DNA of 32,052 nucleotides from the NCBI GenBank assembly GCA_021409285.1, contig JAGFND010000016.1, forward strand, positions 1 through 32,052, in the 5' to 3' direction. Source of the stretch: Candidatus Methanoperedens sp. GTDB taxonomy: Archaea > Halobacteriota > Methanosarcinia > Methanosarcinales > Methanoperedenaceae. Each line of letters starts with the position of its first letter. Position 1 is the stretch's first letter. Shown here piece after piece: positions 7,517-15,026 of this stretch. A program made the position numbers and the translations under genes. The notes under the pieces are model-generated. The model saw only the letters and a program-made list of their open reading frames with translations, did not search any database and was not told the DNA's origin.

Positions 7517-8188
7517 CCCAAAAAAGAATATATCCAGAAGATGTTCGCCGGCATTTCCCCGCACTATGATTTTCTCAACCGCACATTGAGTCTTGGAAGA
7601 GATATTTATTGGCGGCGTTTTGCAGTTGCAGAACTGCCTCATGGGCTTATTCTTGATGTCTGTTCAGGCACAGGGGATGTGGCTATAGAGGCTTCGTCCA
7701 AAAGACGCGTCATTTCATCGGATTTTTGCAGGGAGATGACTCTGCTGTGCTCAGAGAAACTGAAAAAACTGGGGATAGATAATGTATTTTGCGTACAGAA
7801 CGACTCGGAGAACCTTTCTTTTAATGATGATACATTTGATGGTGCAATTGTAGCTTTTGGCATAAGGAATGTTGCAGATATGGAAAAGGCATTATCTGAG
7901 ATGTATCGTGTGATCAAGAAAGACGGAAAAGTCATTGTTCTTGAGTTTTCACGACCTGAAAACCGGTTCTTCAGGGGAATATATTATTATTACTTTAAAA
8001 AAATACTGCCTGTTATAGGCACTCTCATTTCAAAGAAAAGCGGAGCATACAGTTATCTGCCCTCTTCGGTCATGGCATTCCCTGAAAGAAGACAATTTGT
8101 TGAATATATGAAAAGATCGGGTTTGAAGGACATAAAATATTATGATCTCACTTTCGGGATAGTTACGATTTATGCGGGCATAAAATAG
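7514..8188 (+). CDS. menG: UbiE/MenG-type quinone C-methyltransferase
   Basis: SAM-dependent class I methyltransferase of the UbiE/COQ5 family, 224 residues. The N-terminus has the family pattern MFAGISPHYDFLNRTLSLG with W33-R-R-F following. Motif I is ILDVCSGTGDVA, and FGIRNV (the family's GxRN hallmark) is at about 116-121. The C-terminus LTFGIVTIYAGIK is also typical. In quinone-using organisms it methylates demethylmenaquinone to menaquinone on the membrane surface. Most methanogens use methanophenazine instead, so this suggests a menaquinone-using lineage. The TTG start is set by a strong AAGGAGG. No other men or futalosine gene is in the window, so the exact substrate is inferred. Confidence 0.85.
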   Translation: MPKKEYIQKMFAGISPHYDFLNRTLSLGRDIYWRRFAVAELPHGLILDVCSGTGDVAIEASSKRRVISSDFCREMTLLCSEKLKKLGIDNVFCVQNDSENLSFNDDTFDGAIVAFGIRNVADMEKALSEMYRVIKKDGKVIVLEFSRPENRFFRGIYYYYFKKILPVIGTLISKKSGAYSYLPSSVMAFPERRQFVEYMKRSGLKDIKYYDLTFGIVTIYAGIK

Positions 8189-8237
8189 AGATTGATTGAC
8201 CAACAATTAAGTATATCCAGATGAATAGAGACAAAAA

Positions 8238-9161
8238 ATGAATAAAGATGATGTATGTATCCTGATCCCTTCGCTGAATGAAGGGAAGACTATCGGTGGA
8301 CTGGTCAGGGAATTCAGATCACTTGGTTTTTCCAATATACTCGTGATCGATGGCCATAGCACCGATGATACAGTAAGAGACGCCCAAAAAGAAGGCGCAA
8401 GGGTAATACTTCAAAGTGGAAAAGGAAAAGGGCAGGCTATAAGCCAGGCATTCCAGATAATAGACCGCGAATTTATTCTGATGATAGATGGGGATGGCAC
8501 ATATCTTACTGAAGAAGCGTTTAAAGTTCTTGAACCTGTTATTTCAAGAACAGCCGACCACGTCATAGGAAACAGATTCGCGAATTATCAAAAAGGAGCT
8601 TTCACAAGGTTCAATCTTTTCGGGAATATGATATTGAACAAGATATTCGGCTTAGCTTATGGAATATGGCTTAATGATGTCCTTTCAGGCTACAGGGCAT
8701 TCAACAAAAAGGCGATAAAGAATATGGAATTGAACAGGACGGGTTTTGAGGTTGAAACTGAGATCACTGTTGAATGTGTCAAAAAGGATATGAAGATCGT
8801 TGAAGTCCCTATAACTTATCATGCAAGGGTAAGCGGAGCAGCCACCAAACTGCGGCCGATCCGGGATGGATTAAGGATAGCTTCGACCATATATCTACTT
8901 GCCCGGACACATAATCCTCTGTTCTATTTTAACATAATAGGCGCCGCTTCAATTATGGCTGGCATAGGGATCGGCATCTATGTGGTCAACGAATGGTTAA
9001 AGGATATTACCCATGTCCCGCTGGCGATACTTGCGACGTTATTCATTGTTATCGGGATTCAGATGTTCATTTTCGCGATCCTGAGCGATCTTGTTGTGTC
9101 AATGCATAAGGAAAATATGCGTATGCTACGAAAAATAATAACGGAAAAGGAGAAAATATGA
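8238..9161 (+). CDS. AglJ-like dolichol-phosphate glycosyltransferase
   Basis: Family 2 glycosyltransferase of 307 residues. The catalytic domain occupies about 1-215: IPSLNEGKTIGGLV at the nucleotide-binding start, VIDGHSTDDT (37-46), and the metal-binding DGD at 84-86. Then YHARVSGAATKL and two C-terminal hydrophobic segments (about 230-255 and 265-292) anchor it to the membrane. The layout resembles the archaeal group that includes AglJ, which loads the first hexose onto dolichol phosphate for N-glycosylation, and also dolichol-phosphate mannose/glucose synthases. The precise sugar is unknown. It overlaps the next gene by ATGA. The sequon-rich protein at 18201-19076 is a plausible recipient of the glycan. 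Confidence 0.82.
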   Translation: MNKDDVCILIPSLNEGKTIGGLVREFRSLGFSNILVIDGHSTDDTVRDAQKEGARVILQSGKGKGQAISQAFQIIDREFILMIDGDGTYLTEEAFKVLEPVISRTADHVIGNRFANYQKGAFTRFNLFGNMILNKIFGLAYGIWLNDVLSGYRAFNKKAIKNMELNRTGFEVETEITVECVKKDMKIVEVPITYHARVSGAATKLRPIRDGLRIASTIYLLARTHNPLFYFNIIGAASIMAGIGIGIYVVNEWLKDITHVPLAILATLFIVIGIQMFIFAILSDLVVSMHKENMRMLRKIITEKEKI

Positions 9162-9814
9162 AAATAGCGATACTTGGAGGAACAGGCAGTATTGGCGAAG
9201 GATTCGCGCTGCGCTGGGCGGATAAACACGATATCAAAATATGTTCGCGTGAAGTTTATAAAGCGGTCAAAGCCGTTGATGAATATAAGAAAATGCTTTC
9301 CGAGAAGAGATTATACTGTTGCGGTATGGGAGGATGCATGAACGAAGCAGGCATCAGGGATGCGGATGTGGTTGTACTTTCAGTGCCATATGACGGTGTG
9401 AAAGCACTTTTAAAAAATCTCCTCCCTTATTTTAATGAGCAGATCGTTATTTCACTCGTAGTTCCAATGAAGAAAAATGATTGGTATGAATATACTCCGC
9501 CAAAACAGGGCAGTGCAGCTCTTGAGATCCAGGAAATTCTTCCGAAAAGCGTTAAAGTGGTTTCTGCTTATCATAATGTATCGGCAAAGAAACTGGCAAG
9601 ACTTGAATTGAGACTTGATTATGATGTTGTAGTCTGCGGGGATGATGCCGACGCAAAGGGTACAGTTATGAAATTGACAAAAGATATCAAAACCCTGCAT
9701 CCTCTGGATGGGGGCGGGCTTGCATCTTCATATATGATCGAGTCCTTGACACCTTTTTTACTTAATCTTGCAATCCGGAATGGATTTTCGGATCTTGGCG
9801 TAAAGTTTGTATGA
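9158..9814 (+). CDS. npdG: F420H2:NADP+ oxidoreductase
   Basis: A 218-residue cytoplasmic enzyme that passes hydride between reduced coenzyme F420 and NADP+. The N-terminal Rossmann loop is ILGGTGSIGEGFALRWA, followed by ICSR where the NADP 2'-phosphate is bound. Later conserved pieces are VVLSVPYD, VSAYHNVSA (substrate pocket) and the C-terminal GLASSYMIESLTPFLLNLA. It overlaps the glycosyltransferase upstream (ATGA) and the DNA glycosylase downstream by 4 bp, forming a compact set with no obvious single pathway. The enzyme implies an F420-using archaeon and would supply NADPH to biosynthesis. Confidence 0.93.
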   Translation: MKIAILGGTGSIGEGFALRWADKHDIKICSREVYKAVKAVDEYKKMLSEKRLYCCGMGGCMNEAGIRDADVVVLSVPYDGVKALLKNLLPYFNEQIVISLVVPMKKNDWYEYTPPKQGSAALEIQEILPKSVKVVSAYHNVSAKKLARLELRLDYDVVVCGDDADAKGTVMKLTKDIKTLHPLDGGGLASSYMIESLTPFLLNLAIRNGFSDLGVKFV

Positions 9815-10419
9815 ACCTTATTTCAATTTATGACCAACTCCTGGGTCTATTCGGTCATAGGAACTGGTGGCCTGCAGAAACTCCTTTTGAAGTCGTGGTA
9901 GGGGCGATCCTCACGCAGCAGACAAAATGGGAGAATGTTGAGAAGGCAATCGTGAACCTGAAAGAAAAGGGGCTATTGACTGCGGACGGCCTGGCAGAAG
10001 CCGACATTGAAGAACTTGAAGGACTGGTAAGATGCACAGGGTTTTACCGGCAGAAAGCCCGGAGATTGAAGGATATTTCACGGTTTTTTTCTATGAATCC
10101 TGTGATTCTTGAAACACCCACATATGAACTCAGGGATGTGCTATTATCACTTAAGGGAATAGGTCATGAGACCGCTGACAGCATCGTGCTATATGCTGCG
10201 GATAAGCCCAAATTCGTTATCGATGCTTATACAAAGAAAATGTGCAAATGCATGGGGATAGATGGGGATTATACGGAATTGCAGTCCTTATTCGAAGGAT
10301 CGCTTCCAAAAGATGTGCCTCTGTATAAGGAATTCCATGCACTTATCGTGGAGTATGGTAAGCGGTTCTGCGGGAAAAAAATGTGCGGGGAGTGCATGCT
10401 GGTAAAAATAGACTATTAA
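9811..10419 (+). CDS. HhH-GPD DNA glycosylase, EndoIII/MagIII-like
   Basis: A 202-residue base-excision repair glycosylase. The first domain has VVVGAILTQQTKWENVEKAI (28-47). The helix-hairpin-helix is LKGIGHETADSI (114-125) and the catalytic Asp is Asp138 in FVIDAYT. In bifunctional endonuclease III the hairpin carries a Lys (GVGRKTA). Here Glu120 stands in that place, as in MagIII-type 3-methyladenine glycosylases, so base removal without the lyase step is predicted. The C-terminus has only three clustered cysteines, Cys187, Cys192 and Cys195 (C-x4-C-x2-C), then ends at 202; the fourth ligand of the usual C-x6-C-x2-C-x5-C [4Fe-4S] cluster is missing unless Cys145 or Cys147 substitutes. Start overlaps npdG by 4 bp. 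Confidence 0.85.
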   Translation: MNLISIYDQLLGLFGHRNWWPAETPFEVVVGAILTQQTKWENVEKAIVNLKEKGLLTADGLAEADIEELEGLVRCTGFYRQKARRLKDISRFFSMNPVILETPTYELRDVLLSLKGIGHETADSIVLYAADKPKFVIDAYTKKMCKCMGIDGDYTELQSLFEGSLPKDVPLYKEFHALIVEYGKRFCGKKMCGECMLVKIDY

Positions 10420-10452
10420 CAATGAAAATTGTATTAATTATGAAATAAATTA

Positions 10453-12495
10453 TCAAACCGGGCACACAGGCGCGGGGCATCCTCCTGAGTATTCATCATC
10501 TGCCGATACATACTTACTGAAACTGTCTCCAAGATACAGAACCTGCAGGGATTTACTTCCGTATCTATAAACGGTGATCCCCTTGCATTTTAATTCGTGA
10601 GCGAGCATATACGCTTTCTCAACTTCCTTGATGTCGACATCGTTGGGGAAATTGATGGTCTTTGAGACCGCATTATCTGTATATTTCTGGAAAGCTGCCT
10701 GCATCCTCACATGCCATTCCGGTGCAATATCAAAAGCAGTGACAAAGATACGTTTCACATCATCCGGTATCTCCTCAATTTCGGTAAGTTTTCCTGTTCT
10801 TGCGATCTTCATCATTAGTTCCTCGCTGTAGAAACCACGTTCTCTTGCAACAGCCTCAAAATGCGGATTTGCTTCGATCAGTTTTGTCCCTTCCATAATG
10901 TTTCTCACAAAAGATATGGCAAAAAACGGTTCGATACCGCTTGAGCAGCCTGCAATGATGCTGATCGTACCTGTTGGCGCGATTGTCGTAACTGTGGAAT
11001 TTCGTATGGGTTTTTCATATATGCTTCCCGGAAAGTTGGGGAATGCACCGTGGACAAGTGCACGTTTTTCAGATACTGCATGCGATTTTTCCTGAATAAA
11101 ACACATTATTTCCTCAGCTTTTCTCAGGGCATCCTCTGAATTGTAAGGAATGCCAAGCTGCACAAGCAAATCGGCAAAACCCATTACACCAAGACCGATC
11201 TTCCTGTTAGCACGCGTGATCTCATCTATCCGGGGAAGAGGATATCTATTGACGTCTATTACATTGTCGAGGAACTTGACTGCGATATTTATGATATTTG
11301 CAAGTTTTTCCCAGTCTATAGAACTATCTTTAACCAGTTTTGCCAGATTTATCGATCCAAGATTACAGGATTCATAAGGGAGCAAAGGCTGCTCACCGCA
11401 GGGATTTGTACTCTCGATCTCCCCGATATGCGGGGTCGGATTATGCCTGTTTATCTCATCAATGAACACAACGCCGGGATCACCTGTTCTCCACGCCATT
11501 GTTATTATGAGATCCCATATCTCCCGCGCCCTGATTTTTTTCACGATTTCCATGTTCCTGGGATTAATTAATTCATATTCACGGTCATTTCTGACAGCGT
11601 CCATGAATTTATCATCGACTGCAACTGATATGTTGAAATTCGAAAATATGCCTTCTTTTGTTTTTGCGATTATGAAATCGATGATATCAGGATGATCTGC
11701 CCTCAGTATCCCCATATTGGCGCCCCGGCGTTTGCCGCCCTGTTTTATGACATCTGTTGCCGTATCAAATACTCTCATGAAAGAAACCGGGCCTGAGGCC
11801 ACCCCTTTTGTGGATCTTACAATATCTCTTGCCGGTCGAAGATGCGAGAACGAGAAACCTGTCCCGCCGCCTGACTGCTGGATAAGCGCCATATCCTTCA
11901 CGGCATCGAAAATACTCGCCAGTGAATCCTCAACAGGAATGACGAAGCAGGCAGAAAGCTGACCAAGGTCGGTCCCTGCATTCATGAGCGTAGGAGTGTT
12001 AGGAAGGAATTCAAGGTTTACAAGCATTTTGAAGAACTCTTCTTCAGACTCAGGGTCAAGTGCTACTGCTTTTGCAATGCGTCGAAAAAGCTGCAAAGGA
12101 CTTTCGACCACATTCCCGTCCTCATCTTTCAACAGGTATCGCCTTTCAAGGACGCGCACTGCATTCACGCTTAACTTGAGTTCATCTTTCACTCCCATGA
12201 ATTCCTTGGCTTTTCGGATTTGTGCGCGCTTCTCCCTGTAAATGATATAAGCTTTTGCAACCGCAGCATAACCATTCTTGATAAGGACTTCTTCCACAAT
12301 ATCCTGCACGTCTTCGATGCCAGGTATCCCTGATATCCTTACATCGATCAATTCGACCACATGATCAGCTATATCTTCTGCTTTCTTCCCGTCCTGAGTT
12401 CTTGTGGCAAGGAATGCTTTATGGACGGCTTTGGCTATCTTTGAAGGGTCAAAATCTTCTATCCTGCCATCTCGTTTCCTGATTTTTTGCGCCAT
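10453..12495 (-). CDS. nrdJ: Class II (B12) ribonucleotide reductase
   Basis: Adenosylcobalamin-dependent ribonucleoside reductase, 680 residues, oxygen-independent supplier of dNTPs. An N-terminal ATP-cone (about 1-90, opening KIRKRDGRIEDFDPSKI) provides allosteric control of activity. The barrel has Cys183 (LSACFV) and Cys377 (ESCNLGS) as the likely reducible pair, and the active-site triad Asn364-Cys366-Glu368 in NPCGEQP. The phosphate-binding TTIAPTGTISIIAGCSSGIEP follows. The tail has a C-x4-C pair (CPAPVC) that would take electrons from a thioredoxin-like protein. No separate radical subunit is nearby, in keeping with class II. It is the last gene of the minus-strand block, 22 bp after the IscU-reductase fusion. 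Confidence 0.92.
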   Translation of the reverse strand: MAQKIRKRDGRIEDFDPSKIAKAVHKAFLATRTQDGKKAEDIADHVVELIDVRISGIPGIEDVQDIVEEVLIKNGYAAVAKAYIIYREKRAQIRKAKEFMGVKDELKLSVNAVRVLERRYLLKDEDGNVVESPLQLFRRIAKAVALDPESEEEFFKMLVNLEFLPNTPTLMNAGTDLGQLSACFVIPVEDSLASIFDAVKDMALIQQSGGGTGFSFSHLRPARDIVRSTKGVASGPVSFMRVFDTATDVIKQGGKRRGANMGILRADHPDIIDFIIAKTKEGIFSNFNISVAVDDKFMDAVRNDREYELINPRNMEIVKKIRAREIWDLIITMAWRTGDPGVVFIDEINRHNPTPHIGEIESTNPCGEQPLLPYESCNLGSINLAKLVKDSSIDWEKLANIINIAVKFLDNVIDVNRYPLPRIDEITRANRKIGLGVMGFADLLVQLGIPYNSEDALRKAEEIMCFIQEKSHAVSEKRALVHGAFPNFPGSIYEKPIRNSTVTTIAPTGTISIIAGCSSGIEPFFAISFVRNIMEGTKLIEANPHFEAVARERGFYSEELMMKIARTGKLTEIEEIPDDVKRIFVTAFDIAPEWHVRMQAAFQKYTDNAVSKTINFPNDVDIKEVEKAYMLAHELKCKGITVYRYGSKSLQVLYLGDSFSKYVSADDEYSGGCPAPVCPV

Positions 12496-12517
12496 TAATA
12501 AATATTACTAATTAAAC

Positions 12518-13852
12518 TCATCTCCAGTACGGCTTTCTCAATTCGATATATGCATTATGAGCTACCGTTGCACCATGCGCCACCGCAATAACCACAAGCT
12601 GCAGGTCAGACGCGATATCTCCCACAGCGTAAATACCGTCAATATTCGTTTTCTGCGTCTTATCGGTCTTAAGATACCCCTTCTCATCCATTTCAAGGCC
12701 GAGCTTCTTGAATATCTCCGTGTTCGGAATGAAACCCACTGCCAGTACCACAGAATCCACTACCTGCTGGATGTTTTCATCTTCTTTCAGGTCTTTCATT
12801 ATGACTTTTTCGACCTTATCCGTGCCTGAAATCTCAAGAATTTCGGTATTATAAAGAACTTTAATCTTATCGCTCTCCTTCAGTCGTTCTATCTTATTAG
12901 GAACTGCTCTCAATTCATCTTTATTGCAGGCAATTGTAATGAGGTCTGCCGTGTCATCAAGGCTCAATGCTGCATCGACTGCTGAATTCCCGCTGCCTAC
13001 AATGATGACGCGTTTACCTGTGAAATTCTGGGGGTTTCTGACATAATAATATACTCCCCTTTCATTCTTGCTGAATTTCTCTTCGCCTTTAATGCCCCCT
13101 GCCGCAGGAGAACTGCCTGTAGCAAGGACTACGATCTTGCCTCTGTATTCCCCGCTTTCTGCAATGATCTTATTATCAGGCATGATTTCATTCACTCGCT
13201 CTTTTTTCAATTCCACCTTCAATTTCTTTGCCTCATTCATCCAGCTATTAACAAGATCTGAACACGTAGATTTCTCACAAAGCCCAGGAAAATTCTCGAT
13301 CATTTTGTTGGGGCACAGCCATGAAAGTATGCCACCCCAGTTGGAGGCTTCAAAAACTGCCGTTTTTAGCCCGCGATAAGCGCACAGGATGCCGGAAGTC
13401 AATCCCCCCGGACCTCCTCCCACGATGATTACATCGAAATCGTATTGTTCAGCTTCGATTTTCGCTTTCTCCTCTTTCCTGGCCATATAATTCTGGATAG
13501 CTGCATGAAGCGCATCAGCCGCAAGATTTGAGCAGTGCATTTTTATCGGAGGAAGACCGTCAAGTTCAGCCGCCACATCCCCGCGCGTGATCTTCAATGC
13601 TTCCTCAAGAGTTTTTCCTATAGCCATTTCTGTTATCATGCTGCTGGTTGCGATAGCTGAGCCGCAGCCGAAAGTCTTGAATTTCACATCCTTCAGGATA
13701 TTGTTCTCGACTTTGATCTGGATCTCCATCAAATCCCCACATACTGGATTTCCAACCCTTCCAATTCCATCGGCATCCTTTATCTGGCCTACATTTCTCG
13801 GATTCCTGAAATGATCCATCACCTTTTCTGAATATTCGATTTGTTCTTCCAT
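12518..13852 (-). CDS. IscU scaffold fused to TrxR-like flavin reductase
   Basis: One uninterrupted 444-residue frame. Residues 1-125 are IscU/NifU-N: NPVCGD (Cys38, Asp40), FGCGSA (Cys63) and MHCSN (Cys107). The 25- and 44-residue spacings equal those of A. fulgidus IscU (33, 58, 102) as I recall them. After a charged linker (123-137), residues 138-435 form a two-nucleotide flavoprotein: FAD site VIIVGGGPGG (141-150), NAD(P)H site VGSGNSAVDAAL (285-296) and FAD C-terminal motif GIYAVGDIA (406-414). The CxxC of thioredoxin reductase should lie at about 270-273, where the protein reads YVRN, so it resembles ferredoxin-NADP+ reductases of that family. Predicted role: scaffold for Fe-S assembly with a built-in NAD(P)H electron input. 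Start ATG 13852 chosen for the AGGTGA five bases upstream; a GTG three codons earlier lies within that site. It follows iscS directly. Confidence 0.87.
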   Translation of the reverse strand: MEEQIEYSEKVMDHFRNPRNVGQIKDADGIGRVGNPVCGDLMEIQIKVENNILKDVKFKTFGCGSAIATSSMITEMAIGKTLEEALKITRGDVAAELDGLPPIKMHCSNLAADALHAAIQNYMARKEEKAKIEAEQYDFDVIIVGGGPGGLTSGILCAYRGLKTAVFEASNWGGILSWLCPNKMIENFPGLCEKSTCSDLVNSWMNEAKKLKVELKKERVNEIMPDNKIIAESGEYRGKIVVLATGSSPAAGGIKGEEKFSKNERGVYYYVRNPQNFTGKRVIIVGSGNSAVDAALSLDDTADLITIACNKDELRAVPNKIERLKESDKIKVLYNTEILEISGTDKVEKVIMKDLKEDENIQQVVDSVVLAVGFIPNTEIFKKLGLEMDEKGYLKTDKTQKTNIDGIYAVGDIASDLQLVVIAVAHGATVAHNAYIELRKPYWR

Positions 13853-13861
13853 GATTTTCAC

Positions 13862-15025
13862 CTATTTCATCGGATATAACGGCGACAACGCTCGCAGTTT
13901 TCCCACGATCGCTGGTACTGAGCCAATAACATGATCCACATCACCTTCTGTATTGTATCTTCCAAGCGTGAGCAAGAGCGAACCGTGCGCCTCTTCGTGC
14001 CTTAGTCCCATGGCAATGAGTACATGTGAAGGCTCAAGCGTCTTTGTGGAACAGGCAGAACCTGTGCTTGCTGTTATTCCCAGATCGTTGAGCTGAAGTA
14101 TTATGCTCTCTCCTTCAATGAAACTGAACCTGAAACTTGCATTATTAGGAAGCCTTTTTGTCCTGTGGCCTGTGAGGTAAGTGTATTCAGTCTTCAGGAT
14201 ATTTTCTATCAGCCTGTCCCGCAGTTTCATAAGCTGTGCGCTTTCATCGATCATTTCTTTCTGCGCAAGCTCAGCAGCTTTACCCATCCCGATTATTCCA
14301 GGGATATTTTCAGAGCCACTTCGCATCCCTGATTCCTGACCTCCGCCAAGCATGAACGGTATGAACCTTACTCCCTGTTTCACATAGAGCGCCCCGATTC
14401 CTTTTGGGCCAAGCATATCGTTTGAGGATATAGTCATCATATCTATATGCTCTTTATCCACATCTATCGGCACTTTACCAACCGCAGCCGTCCCATCCAC
14501 ATGGAAAAGTATTTTCTTATCCGATGCAATTTCACCTATCTCTTTTATTGGCTGGATCGTTCCAATTTCCCCATTTGCATACATCACCGAAATGAGGATG
14601 GTCTTATCTGTTATCGCATTTTTTATTTGTTCTGTATTCACAAGACCATCTCTGTCAACAGGGATATGTGTAACCTCAAATCCATTTCTTTGCATGTCTT
14701 TCAGGGTATTCATTACTGACATGTGCTCGATTGAAGTCGTGATTATATGATTTCCTTTATCTTTATACCGCAGCGCTGCGCCGCGAAGTGCAAGATTGTT
14801 CGATTCAGTCGCACCTGATGTGAATGTTATGCTTTTTTGATTTTGTGCACCTATCAGGTCAGCGACTATCTTTCGGGCTGCTTCAAGCTCCCTTTTTGCT
14901 TTTATTCCCTGTGAATGAAGTGAGGAGGGGTTCCCGATATCCTTGTTAAAGAATGGCAGTATTAATTCGATCACTCGTTCATCAACAGGTGACGCTGAAC
15001 CATAGTCCATGTAAACTTGTTTCAT
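13862..15025 (-). CDS. iscS: IscS homologue lacking the PLP lysine
   Basis: Aminotransferase-class-V fold, cysteine desulfurase family, 387 codons from ATG 15025 (MKQVYMDYGSASPVDERV). Kept features: TSGATESNN (69-77), His101 that stacks on PLP in relatives, Asn151, Asp177 and the sulfur-carrying Cys324 in TGSACSTKTLEPSH. The PLP lysine segment is altered: relatives have SGHKxxGPKGIG, but here 200-210 read SSNDMLGPKGI, so Asp203 replaces the Lys. The Gln after Asp177 (VDATQ in bacteria) is also changed (VDGTA). A. fulgidus IscS is known for the same Lys-to-Asp change and for lacking bound PLP. The protein therefore probably does not desulfurate cysteine; it may act as structural partner and Cys ligand for IscU, with sulfide as sulfur source. 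It starts one base after the infB stop and ends 9 bp before the IscU fusion. Confidence 0.9.
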   Translation of the reverse strand: MKQVYMDYGSASPVDERVIELILPFFNKDIGNPSSLHSQGIKAKRELEAARKIVADLIGAQNQKSITFTSGATESNNLALRGAALRYKDKGNHIITTSIEHMSVMNTLKDMQRNGFEVTHIPVDRDGLVNTEQIKNAITDKTILISVMYANGEIGTIQPIKEIGEIASDKKILFHVDGTAAVGKVPIDVDKEHIDMMTISSNDMLGPKGIGALYVKQGVRFIPFMLGGGQESGMRSGSENIPGIIGMGKAAELAQKEMIDESAQLMKLRDRLIENILKTEYTYLTGHRTKRLPNNASFRFSFIEGESIILQLNDLGITASTGSACSTKTLEPSHVLIAMGLRHEEAHGSLLLTLGRYNTEGDVDHVIGSVPAIVGKLRALSPLYPMK

Positions 15026-15026
15026 T

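Noticed and set aside
12518-13852. Thioredoxin reductase by its C-terminal half
   Set aside because: The redox CxxC is absent, so it cannot reduce thioredoxin by the usual mechanism.
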